In this document: positions 4,964 through 10,765 of the stretch, piece by piece
How the letters are laid out: the number at the start of each line of letters is the position of its first letter
How positions within the stretch are numbered: the first letter of the stretch is position 1
Origin: a virus
IMG/VR virus record: IMGVR_UViG_3300009506_000199
Location: 1-23,286 of that record
Direction: 5' to 3' (one strand)
Length of the DNA stretch: 23,286 nt
Program-made: the position numbers and the translations under genes
The notes under the pieces: model-generated
What the model saw: the letters and a program-made list of their open reading frames with translations, nothing else
Database searches by the model: none
What the model was told of the DNA's origin: nothing

Positions 4964-5167
4964 TAGGGAATGGTGGAATGGTAGACACACGTACTAAGAC
5001 GGTTATCGACAACCCGGAGGATGAAACGCTGAAGTGACGCCTCCATGAAAGTGTTTAATAAGGCTATAACTTAACTTTCGTAAGCACGGTTTCTTAGAGC
5101 AATGACATGCCGGTTATATCGTCATTGTGGAAGGATAACATTGTAGGTTCGAATCCTACTTCCCTAA
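4964..5167 (+). tRNA. Leu-type tRNA with a ~120-nt structured insert
   Basis: The two ends form an excellent tRNA. Acceptor TAGGGAA (4964-4970) pairs with TTCCCTA (5160-5166), with discriminator A at 5167. The D arm GTG/CAC has loop GAATGGTAGA (4973-4988), and the T arm GTAGG-TTCGAAT-CCTAC (5143-5159) is perfect. TGGTGGAATGGTAGACAC is the D arm typical of tRNA-Leu, and A73 fits leucine. The total is 204 nt against about 85. The normal anticodon stem cannot be closed: only CGT/ACG (4990-4992 with 4999-5001) encloses ACTAAG. The insert has its own helices: GTTATC/GATAAC (5002-5007, 5134-5139), GGAGG/CCTCC (5016-5020, 5040-5044), GAAAGT/ACTTTC (5047-5052, 5074-5079) and AATGAC/GTCATT (5101-5106, 5121-5126). 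The anticodon is therefore unresolved, and CCA is not encoded. Confidence 0.7.
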
Positions 5168-5168
5168 T

Positions 5169-5360
5169 ATGAACAACGAAATAAAAAATAAATTAAAAAC
5201 AATGAAAATTGGCGAATCAGATATTGTTTGTGGAAAGCCTGTTACAAGAATATCTAAAAATGTTTTTGAAGTACATTTGTTTTCTAAAGATTACATCTGT
5301 AATATTAAAGAAACTATAGAACATATTAAAAACAAAAAAAATGGTATGTTATATGAATAA
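5169..5360 (+). CDS. Hypothetical protein, 63 aa
   Basis: Unknown. Sequence pattern: Lys-rich helix, then GESDIVCGKPVTRISKNVFEVHLF, probably a beta hairpin, then a helix. The ATG comes one base after the tRNA discriminator base and no ribosome binding site is visible, because the upstream sequence is the tRNA 3' end. Processing of the tRNA would leave a nearly leaderless mRNA. The 3' end overlaps the start of the 5341 gene. Confidence 0.55.
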   Translation: MNNEIKNKLKTMKIGESDIVCGKPVTRISKNVFEVHLFSKDYICNIKETIEHIKNKKNGMLYE

Positions 5361-6000
5361 TAATTGGATCAATGATTGTTTTGCTAACGATAAATTGGTT
5401 GAATATGGTGATATAATTAATAGATATGTTAAAAGTTATCAATTGTCGAATACAAAACCTTTATATGAACATAATTGTGATAAATGTATTTTTTTAAAAT
5501 CTACAAATTATGACAATATTGATTACGATTTGTATTTTTGTAAAAAATGGCTCCCTACAATTCTTGCCAGAAAGTCAGATCAACTTTCAGATTATTTATC
5601 TGGTATAGGATCGGCTCATATCGAACCTATATTATTTTTAACTTTAGATTTGTCGGTGAGATCTGGATTTCTTCCATTTGAGTCAATTTATTCTGTTAAT
5701 TTGCGTAAAGCGATTAAGGGATATGATATTAGATTTTTATTAGCCATTACAAATTTTGTTTCTAAAATGATTAACGAATTATATAAGGAATTTAATTGGC
5801 ATTCGATTAATAATTCTACACTTTTATCTATAAATGCTAAAATAAATGAATTTTGGTATGAATTAGTGAAATTAAATTTCGTTATTGGTAATAATATATT
5901 TAAAGCGATTATAAATCCTGAAATACATAACAATATCGTTATTAATGTTATAGATAGCAGATTTGATTTTAAACCTGGTGTAGGTGAATTGTTAAAATGA
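5341..6000 (+). CDS. Hypothetical protein with N-terminal cysteine motif, 219 aa
   Basis: The N-terminal third carries HNCDKCIFLKS and, about 20 residues on, YFCKKWLPTILARKSDQ. I recognise this as a small metal-binding head seen in many phage hypothetical proteins, where a pair of Cys and a display of the type DLYYC precedes an ARxxxxxxxY stretch. The rest is helical and hydrophobic in patches without a clear transmembrane span. Start choice is open between 5341 and 5353 (MNNNW); both overlap the previous gene. It is followed by the 5997 gene with an ATGA overlap, so the two are coupled. Confidence 0.65.
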   Translation: MVCYMNNNWINDCFANDKLVEYGDIINRYVKSYQLSNTKPLYEHNCDKCIFLKSTNYDNIDYDLYFCKKWLPTILARKSDQLSDYLSGIGSAHIEPILFLTLDLSVRSGFLPFESIYSVNLRKAIKGYDIRFLLAITNFVSKMINELYKEFNWHSINNSTLLSINAKINEFWYELVKLNFVIGNNIFKAIINPEIHNNIVINVIDSRFDFKPGVGELLK

Positions 6001-6188
6001 AATACAAAATCACTTTAGATTTGGCGTACGGAAATAAAAATATGCCATTGAGAAAGGGAGACCTTGATGAGATGATTGAGATTCTCAAAAAGGCTTCAGA
6101 TGGCGAGAGATTGAATGTTAATGAACAAATCATTGCTTTTGAAGCCGCTGGTATAATAAGTGGAATCAAAAAACATCTTGGGTTGTAA
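5997..6188 (+). CDS. Small hypothetical protein, 63 aa
   Basis: Compact helical protein (MPLRKGDLDEMIEILKKASD, then NEQIIAFEAAGIISGI). It overlaps the stop codon of the 5341 gene as ATGA. The amphipathic helix pairs would suit a dimerising regulator, but no DNA-binding motif is apparent. Unknown family. Confidence 0.65.
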   Translation: MKYKITLDLAYGNKNMPLRKGDLDEMIEILKKASDGERLNVNEQIIAFEAAGIISGIKKHLGL

Positions 6189-6217
6189 TATTGTGCCAAA
6201 AGCAAAAGGACATACAA

Positions 6218-6721
6218 ATGGGATTAAGTTTTAAACATTTGATATTTATTTTAAAACCTGATGAGATAATTTCTAAATCTGACGGTGATTTTCATTATAT
6301 TTCTTGTGGAAAATTAATAAATTTATATAAATTGCCGCCTCAACAATGTATAAAATACGATAAATTACTTCACAGACATTTGTACAAAGAACCAAAATAT
6401 GTTTTTTTATGCCCATTACCATCTGGCATTGGTAATTATAAAAATTGGTTAGATCAATATTTATTCGATCATTATAAAATTTGCAGGTTTGAAAATTGGC
6501 ATTTGATAAAACGAGAATCAACAATGTGGTCATATAAGTTTAACGGTTATGTAGTTGATGGTTTTGATATTTTGTGCAAAACAGAAGAACATAAAATATT
6601 TGTAGGTATAGAATATGAAATTCCAAAAGCATGTCCAATTTGTATGGGTTGTGAATGGCCACCCGGAGGAATTAAAAGCGTATGGGAACAAACAAATGAA
6701 TTTTATGATGGAATATTATAA
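6218..6721 (+). CDS. Hypothetical protein with CPICMGC motif, 167 aa
   Basis: The ATG at 6218 is preferred to an in-frame TTG at 6191 because AAAGGA at 6205-6210 is correctly spaced. The protein has strand-like segments (FKHLIFILKPDEII, FLCPLPSGIGNYKNW) and near the C-terminus YEIPKACPICMGCEWPPGG, a cysteine cluster that could bind a metal. Phage proteins of unknown function with a similar CPxCxxC tail exist, but I cannot name a family. It ends the operon-like run that starts after the tRNA. Confidence 0.65.
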   Translation: MGLSFKHLIFILKPDEIISKSDGDFHYISCGKLINLYKLPPQQCIKYDKLLHRHLYKEPKYVFLCPLPSGIGNYKNWLDQYLFDHYKICRFENWHLIKRESTMWSYKFNGYVVDGFDILCKTEEHKIFVGIEYEIPKACPICMGCEWPPGGIKSVWEQTNEFYDGIL

Positions 6722-6765
6722 AACATATATTGATATTATTAACATATGATATAAAAAAATACTTC

Positions 6766-6814
6766 TTGAAATACTCTTTATGGTGTTGTATACTGCGATT
6801 TGTATGCATACAAA
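6766..6814 (+). promoter_or_regulatory. Strong promoter with a perfect 16-bp operator-like palindrome
   Basis: TTGAAA (6766-6771), 17 bases, TATACT (6789-6794) is a near-consensus vegetative promoter. TTTGTATGCATACAAA (6799-6814) is a perfect palindrome covering the expected start site, the place for a repressor. An AAAAGGAG ribosome binding site (6836-6843) and the 6851 gene follow. Confidence 0.75.
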
Positions 6815-6850
6815 CAACACAATTTTATTTAAAAAAAAGGAGAATTTTTT

Positions 6851-7825
6851 ATGTCAACGGGAACTTTTGATTTATGGATTAAGGGGCGTACTGGGAAATT
6901 GCTGAAGTCCTGGATGGTAGATTTTGCATTACAACGCTGTAATGCTTCCGGCGAATGGTTGGTTGATTTTTATCCCGAAGTAATACCGCAATTGAAAGAG
7001 AGGTATGCAAAACCGGCCATAGCCAGAGACATTACTAATTATAGCAGTTTAACAGATCAAGCAACGAATACATTAGAATTGGTTTTTGATGGTTTTAAAA
7101 CCGATGAAAATACGGCTAGTGCAACATATGGAAAAGGTATTGCATATTCAGAAACGAGGAGTATCACTTTTGTTGCTCCGGCTTCAACACCTCAGCAGAT
7201 TGCCTGTCAGATTAAATCTGCAATGTCCGATATGGCTCATATATCTGTTGTTGATGGTCAAATTTTAATTGAAACTATTGATCGCGGTCCTGATACCAAA
7301 TTAAGTTTTGGTGCCTCAAATAATTGCAATTTAAAATTTTGTTTTGCTGATGGTATGGGTTGGCGTGTGCATTGGCGTAATTACGTAGGTGCAAAAAGAA
7401 TTAATATTTGGCCCGGAAGCGGAAAAACTATAAATCATTTTGAAGTGGATGTTCCTCCAGGTGAATATTTAATGTGGTGTCGTTGTTGTCATGAGGGTAA
7501 TGAAGAAACTAATCAGAGGTATACTTTGATTAAGTGCGGCGATCACACTTGTGAAAATCTTATTTTGTCGACAATTGATGTTTGTGGTAAAAATGATTGG
7601 TTCCCAATGGCCGATCATGTGGTGAATGGCGGTTTGATACAACTAGAAGCTGATAAAATCGCATTTCTAAAGGGAATGAAATATGTAGCTAATATAGAAA
7701 AAGCGTCAATGCAGGCAAATTTGCAATTGAGATTGATAGACGCCGCCCTTTCCCCGGAAACTGGTTTGGAAACTCGTATTAATGCGATTTTAGCTATAGT
7801 TGATCAGTTGCCAGAATATTGTTAA
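6851..7825 (+). CDS. Hypothetical protein, 324 aa, possible virion or surface protein
   Basis: Well-expressed-looking gene behind its own strong promoter. It has less skewed codon use than its neighbours and is flanked by gene-free spacers, so it may be an independently acquired unit. The protein is soluble: an N-terminal region with WMVDFALQRC, a strand-rich middle (NTLELVFDGFKT, RSITFVAPA, GQILIETIDRGPDTKLSFGA) like repeated virion beta domains, then HFEVDVPPGEYLMWCRCC at about 196-213 and YTLIKCGDHTCENLIL at 224-239, with paired cysteines. VPPGEYLMWC followed by strands is reminiscent of carboxypeptidase-regulatory or CNA-B type beta sandwiches, but I see no proof. The C-terminus is a helix pair. 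No signal peptide. Confidence 0.75.
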   Translation: MSTGTFDLWIKGRTGKLLKSWMVDFALQRCNASGEWLVDFYPEVIPQLKERYAKPAIARDITNYSSLTDQATNTLELVFDGFKTDENTASATYGKGIAYSETRSITFVAPASTPQQIACQIKSAMSDMAHISVVDGQILIETIDRGPDTKLSFGASNNCNLKFCFADGMGWRVHWRNYVGAKRINIWPGSGKTINHFEVDVPPGEYLMWCRCCHEGNEETNQRYTLIKCGDHTCENLILSTIDVCGKNDWFPMADHVVNGGLIQLEADKIAFLKGMKYVANIEKASMQANLQLRLIDAALSPETGLETRINAILAIVDQLPEYC

Positions 7826-7886
7826 GCATTTCGAACAATTTTTAAAAAATACAAATACTGTAAAAATTTTTTTGTTGTTTTTTTTC

Positions 7887-7915
7887 TTGACGGTTTAGAA
7901 AAAAGGATAAATAAT
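7887..7915 (+). promoter_or_regulatory. Probable promoter before the 7936 gene
   Basis: TTGACG (7887-7892), 17 bases, AATAAT (7910-7915), then AGGAGG (7923-7928) and ATG 7936. The stretch TTGAC-N(1-2)-GTTTAGAAAAAA recurs at 8107 inside the next short gene. Confidence 0.55.
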
Positions 7916-7935
7916 AATTTATAGGAGGCAACAAA

Positions 7936-8100
7936 ATGAAAACACATCAATTTGATATTAGCGAACTTAAGGAAGAAAAAGAAATTCTTGCAAGATTGAG
8001 ACACTCGAAAACGTGGATTGATCCAGCATTATTGACAGATAAAGAATATGACGAGTGGGATCGTTCACCGATTATTGGAAAAACTACAGTAATAATGTAA
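7936..8100 (+). CDS. Small hypothetical protein, 54 aa
   Basis: ORF beginning MKTHQFDISELKEEKEILAR, then LRHSKTWIDPALLTDKEYDE, charged and soluble. It has a consensus AGGAGG ribosome binding site eight bases before the ATG and a plausible promoter, so it is probably real. WIDPALLTDKEYDEW suggests a short linear binding motif, but no family is recognised. Confidence 0.65.
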   Translation: MKTHQFDISELKEEKEILARLRHSKTWIDPALLTDKEYDEWDRSPIIGKTTVIM

Positions 8101-8106
8101 ATTAAG

Positions 8107-8229
8107 TTGACTAGTTTAGAAAAAATATTAATGATTTTTTTGTCGATCTTAATTGGCGTTTTGTTGTCTCCTCTATTTTTTACAATTTTGATTATTTCTA
8201 TAAATTATATTCTAAAGTCGTATTTTTAA
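8107..8229 (+). CDS. Putative single-helix membrane protein, 40 aa
   Basis: From TTG 8107 the frame reads (M)TSLEKILMIFLSILIGVLLS and ends ILKSYF; from ATG 8131 it gives a 32-residue version. The body is one long hydrophobic helix with a positively charged C-terminus. No ribosome binding site is visible for either start; coupling to the 7936 stop, six bases upstream, is possible. The composition is far more hydrophobic than chance translation of AT-rich DNA usually gives, though poly-T tracts inflate such scores. Confidence 0.4.
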   Translation: MTSLEKILMIFLSILIGVLLSPLFFTILIISINYILKSYF

Positions 8230-8254
8230 AAATAAATTTTTTTTATTATAATTT

Positions 8255-8296
8255 GAACGTATGTTCAGTTGTTAATAATAAATATTTGTGTTAAAT
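8255..8296 (+). promoter_or_regulatory. Box-type promoter P3 (GAACGTATGTTC)
   Basis: Perfect GAAC-N4-GTTC box (8255-8266), two bases, TTGTTA (8269-8274), 16 bases, TTAAAT (8291-8296). Same spacing as the promoters at 126, 1605 and 10348. GGAGGAATAAAATG follows at 8311-8324. Confidence 0.65.
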
Positions 8297-8321
8297 TAAA
8301 TATTGTTGTTGGAGGAATAAA

Positions 8322-8385
8322 ATGGGAAATTTTATATAGAATGTGTATTGTAGCTATCTTGTTCGGTACTGTTTTGACTTTGTAA
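8322..8385 (+). CDS. Very short ORFs behind a consensus ribosome binding site
   Basis: GGAGGAA precedes ATG 8322, which is followed by only five codons (MGNFI, stop TAG 8337-8339). One base later ATG 8341 opens a 14-codon hydrophobic frame (MCIVAILFGTVLTL) to TAA 8383-8385. This could be a membrane microprotein with a leader codon set, a frameshifted microprotein, or a leader for the G/T-rich RNA that follows. Confidence 0.3.
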
Positions 8386-8545
8386 AGGCAAAGTTGCGTA
8401 TGGTAGAGTGTAATAAAGTAATGTAAATGTATTGTTGTGAATCGTATTGTTTAGTTGTGTGATGGTGTTGTAGTGTATCGTTTAGTTAATGTGAGGTCTG
8501 GTCACGTTAAGATATGGCTGTGTTGCAACGGTATTGAGCCGTTCA
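8386..8545 (+). repeat. G/T-rich, C-poor block with ~5-base period (left)
   Basis: The plus strand is almost free of C and shows a degenerate five-base rhythm, for example AATGT ATTGT TGTGA ATCGT followed by ATTGT TTAGT TGTGT (8424-8458). It contains GAGGTCTGGTCACGTTA (8492-8508), echoed in the right block, and ends with a hairpin AACGG/CCGTT (8527-8543). It has no ORF. It lies in the 5' leader of the 8578 gene, downstream of promoter P3. Confidence 0.55.
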
Positions 8546-8577
8546 GCTAAGTTTATAAATCAAAAGAAAGGAAAAAA

Positions 8578-9180
8578 ATGGAAACTATCAAAGTAAAAAT
8601 TACATTAATTGATGAGATGTTAGGATCTCTTCCAAACAACCAAGAGGTTTGGGAAACCTATATCGCAAAAAACGCACCAGACAGAAAGTCTTTAAGAGAA
8701 GAGATTGAAATGTTTGGTATTGATGCAACAGCAGAAAAAACGAAAACTATTTTTTTTAGGAAAGATGGCGAACCAGTTATATTGGATTATCAAATACGAG
8801 GCCAATTTAAAAACGCCGCTAGTATGCTGTCGAAATGCCAGGGAACAGAATCATCTAAATTAAAAGCATTTAAAAAAACAGTCGATGGTATGGTTTTTGT
8901 TTATCCGAGGACCATAAAACTGAATTTGCCCAAAAATATAACTGTAGGAGTGTGTCAGAGACCATTAAGGGCTTCGACACCGCAAGGAGAACGCGTCGCT
9001 TTAGCCTTTTCAGAAACGGTACCGGAAGGCACGTGGTTTGATATAGAGATTAATTACTTGCCTTTGATTAAAAATGATCTTAAAAAATTGATTTTAGAAT
9101 GGCTCGATTATGGAAAATTGAATGGTTTAGGACAATGGAGGAATTCCGGTAAGGGAAGATTTGTTTACGAAATATTGTAG
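8578..9180 (+). CDS. Conserved phage protein with glycine-rich C-terminal loop, 200 aa
   Basis: I recognise the sequence pattern as a family seen in phages and prophages of anaerobic Gram-positive bacteria, without a settled function. Landmarks: N-terminal strand TIKVKITLIDEMLGS; KTIFFRKDGEPVILDYQIRG with FKNA (about 57-80); YPRTIKL; CQRPLRASTPQGERVALAF (126-144); and the end WLDYGKLNGLGQWRNSGKGR (176-194). A G-x-G-x5-G-x-G-x-F loop next to the C-terminus resembles the glycine-rich loop of RAMP-fold RNA-binding proteins (Cas5, Cas6, Csm3), and the strand/helix order would allow a ferredoxin-like fold. This comparison is inference, not homology shown. A G/T-rich five-base-period block flanks each side of the gene. 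Start supported by AAAGGAAAAA at 8567-8576. Confidence 0.75.
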   Translation: METIKVKITLIDEMLGSLPNNQEVWETYIAKNAPDRKSLREEIEMFGIDATAEKTKTIFFRKDGEPVILDYQIRGQFKNAASMLSKCQGTESSKLKAFKKTVDGMVFVYPRTIKLNLPKNITVGVCQRPLRASTPQGERVALAFSETVPEGTWFDIEINYLPLIKNDLKKLILEWLDYGKLNGLGQWRNSGKGRFVYEIL

Positions 9181-9365
9181 ATGTATGGTACAGAAAAGTA
9201 CAGTGATGGTATTGTAGTGTGCCATGTCGTTTTGTTTTGTTAGTGTGAAGCGTTGTAAAGAAAAGTAAATGTAAGGTCAGGCACTGTTATGTTGTGCAAA
9301 GCAAAGGCGATATTCGGCAATGTGATGTAAATGAATTGCGTAGTGTAGTTGCGTAATGTTTAATG
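9181..9365 (+). repeat. G/T-rich, C-poor block with ~5-base period (right)
   Basis: Begins at the stop codon of the 8578 gene. It again shows a loose five-base rhythm (ATTGT AGTGT GCCAT GTCGT, then TTTGT TTTGT, 9211-9240) and contains GTAAGGTCAGGCACTGTTA (9269-9287), similar to GAGGTCTGGTCACGTTA in the left block, and TGATGTAAATGAATTGCG. No ORF. It forms the leader of the 9411 gene. Confidence 0.55.
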
Positions 9366-9410
9366 TCTGTGGAATAAAACAAAAAAAAATTTAAAAAAAA
9401 GGAAAATAAA

Positions 9411-9845
9411 ATGAATTTTGAAAAAGCAAAAGAATTATCTGGTTGGAGATCGGGAAACACAAAAGCGATAGATTATATGTTGTATGAACATGGCGCATAT
9501 GCATCTGAAGAAATCGCAAAAAAATGTGGATATACCAAATCAATGCCAGATCGTGGTTTATTTGATTGTGCTTTAGTTGTAGACGATACAAGGATTGATG
9601 AAGATGGCGATACGGAATTGCATTATGGAGTTTTTTGCAGAAACGAAAAGATTTTTTTGAGAAATCTTTTGGCGCAATATACCAATAATAGAAAAACCAT
9701 GTCTAGGCGCCTAAAAAAAGTGTTGGGGCTTTATGAAACTTTAGATGAGAAACAAAAAAGAACGTTTACTATTACTAATTCTGTACCAACAAAAATAGAT
9801 AATAGTGCTCTTATTGGAAAAAATTTGTGGGCTGAATGGTTTTAG
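9411..9845 (+). CDS. Hypothetical protein, 144 aa
   Basis: Starts with AAAAGGAAAATAAAATG after the G/T-rich block. The N-terminal half (SGWRSGNTKAIDYMLYEHG, EEIAKKCGYTKSMPDRGLFD) looks helical with charged surface; a middle segment DDTRIDEDGDTELHYGVFC is acidic and strand-like; the second half is helical and basic. No catalytic motif or known family. The next gene starts two bases after its stop, so the two are cotranscribed. Its position directly after the 8578 gene and the repeat block makes it a possible partner of that protein. Confidence 0.7.
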   Translation: MNFEKAKELSGWRSGNTKAIDYMLYEHGAYASEEIAKKCGYTKSMPDRGLFDCALVVDDTRIDEDGDTELHYGVFCRNEKIFLRNLLAQYTNNRKTMSRRLKKVLGLYETLDEKQKRTFTITNSVPTKIDNSALIGKNLWAEWF

Positions 9846-9846
9846 C

Positions 9847-10140
9847 ATGTTAAATTTAGCCATAACGCTAAAAGGTTTATATAGTAACAATGGTCTTGAT
9901 CCTGATAAATATGATGGATATAAAAATTTTATATCCATCGAATCAAAATGGCAAAAAAATGATAAACAATTGCTTGTAAATGGTAGATTTTATAATTTTT
10001 CAGAATGTTTTATATCCTATCGGACCAATTTATCAGCATTTGTTTTGGAAATTGAAAAAATAATATTGTGGGTAAAGACCAAAAATAGAATATATAAACA
10101 TGAAAAATATGCCGGATTTAAAGAATTCGAATCTATTTGA
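9847..10140 (+). CDS. Hypothetical protein, 97 aa
   Basis: The ATG at 9847 is taken because it follows the 9845 stop closely; an in-frame ATG at 9805 would overlap the previous gene by 41 bases. The protein has aromatic-rich strands (GRFYNFSECFISYRTNLSAF) and a C-terminal helix. It overlaps the 10100 gene by about 40 bases. No family recognised. Confidence 0.6.
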   Translation: MLNLAITLKGLYSNNGLDPDKYDGYKNFISIESKWQKNDKQLLVNGRFYNFSECFISYRTNLSAFVLEIEKIILWVKTKNRIYKHEKYAGFKEFESI

Positions 10141-10333
10141 ATTTAAATGTGATTATTGTAAAACTAAAGAAATTATTTCATCAGATAATGAAGCTTTAGC
10201 TGAACATATTTTGGCTAAGCATTCAAATTGGTATTTTTTTAAATGGTTGACTGCATGTTCTTATTGTTCTGAAAAATTTTTAATGGAAGTAAAATCTATT
10301 TCTAAAATTTTTTTAAAATTAGAAAAATTATAA
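10100..10333 (+). CDS. Small zinc-finger-like protein, 77 aa
   Basis: FKCDYCKTKEIISSDNEALA then EHILAKHSNW has the C-x2-C...H-x4-H spacing of a C2H2 finger, and a second pair CSYC follows at about residues 52-56. It is probably a metal-stabilised nucleic-acid or protein binder. The start may be 10100 or 10109 (MPDL); both overlap the preceding gene. It ends the operon before promoter P4. Confidence 0.6.
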   Translation: MKNMPDLKNSNLFEFKCDYCKTKEIISSDNEALAEHILAKHSNWYFFKWLTACSYCSEKFLMEVKSISKIFLKLEKL

Positions 10334-10347
10334 AAAAATACTTTTTA

Positions 10348-10390
10348 GAACATTTGTTCAGTTGCACATTGTTTTTTCTGATGCTAAATT
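10348..10390 (+). promoter_or_regulatory. Box-type promoter P4 (GAACATTTGTTC)
   Basis: Perfect GAAC-N4-GTTC box (10348-10359), two bases, TTGCAC (10362-10367), 17 bases, TAAATT (10385-10390). It shares the flanks ACTTTTTAGAACAT and TTCAGTTG with promoter P2. TGGAGG (10425-10430) and the 10436 microprotein follow. Confidence 0.7.
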
Positions 10391-10435
10391 AATATTGTAA
10401 GCAGCGTTGTTAAAAAACGCTAAATGGAGGAAACA

Positions 10436-10519
10436 ATGTATAGCATAGTTAAAACAACAATTTTTTTGGCATCAATTGAATTGATAACGATTGCTGGTCT
10501 TTGTTTTCATTTTTGTTAA
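10436..10519 (+). CDS. Putative membrane microprotein, 27 aa
   Basis: MYSIVKTTIFLASIELITIA then GLCFHFC: a short hydrophobic protein with one membrane helix and two C-terminal cysteines. TGGAGG lies six bases before the ATG and promoter P4 directly upstream, so expression signals are excellent for such a small ORF. The next gene starts 23 bases after its stop with its own ribosome binding site. Function unknown. Confidence 0.5.
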   Translation: MYSIVKTTIFLASIELITIAGLCFHFC

Positions 10520-10542
10520 AAACTTCGACAAAGGAAAAAAAG

Positions 10543-10764
10543 ATGACTAATGTCAAAGAAGAGAGAAAAATGATGGTGGAATTTTTGAACAGCGTTGGTG
10601 AAAATGCGTCTCTGAAAATGAGTACAGAAAGACTCACAAGAAAATACAATGTTGCGTTTAAAAAATGGAAAAACGAACAAGATAAAATGCCAAATCCTTT
10701 CGCGATGTCGTCAACAGAAAGAAATCGTCGCAAAAGAGCGAGAAGGAAATCGAGAGGTAAATAG
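10543..10764 (+). CDS. Small basic protein, 73 aa
   Basis: ATG 10543 has AAGGAAAAAA at 10531-10540; the in-frame TTG at 10501 lies inside the microprotein gene and is rejected. The protein is helical with a very basic tail (ERNRRKRARRKSRGK), suggesting binding to nucleic acid. RLTRKYNVAFKKWKNEQDKM could be a helix-turn-helix-like segment, but this is weak. The following gene begins two bases after its stop. Confidence 0.65.
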   Translation: MTNVKEERKMMVEFLNSVGENASLKMSTERLTRKYNVAFKKWKNEQDKMPNPFAMSSTERNRRKRARRKSRGK

Positions 10765-10765
10765 A

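Noticed and set aside
4996-5130. Standard group I intron in the anticodon loop
   Set aside because: No recognisable P3/P7 core sequences and the insert of about 120 nt is too short; exon pairing of the anticodon stem cannot be restored by any cut I tried.
4964-5167. tmRNA (ssrA) with the nine-codon frame at 5045-5074 as tag
   Set aside because: The D arm is that of a canonical tRNA, the acceptor has no G:U third pair for alanylation, the frame does not end in a LAA-type degron, and the length is well below usual.
7086-7268. 60-residue ORF inside the 6851 gene
   Set aside because: Alternative frame of a well-supported gene, without a ribosome binding site.
8386-9365. CRISPR array
   Set aside because: The repeats are degenerate with a period of about five bases, without 20-40-base repeats or unique spacers.
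10501-10542. Upstream TTG start for the 10543 gene
   Set aside because: It would begin inside the microprotein gene, and the ribosome binding site AAGGAAAAAA fits ATG 10543.
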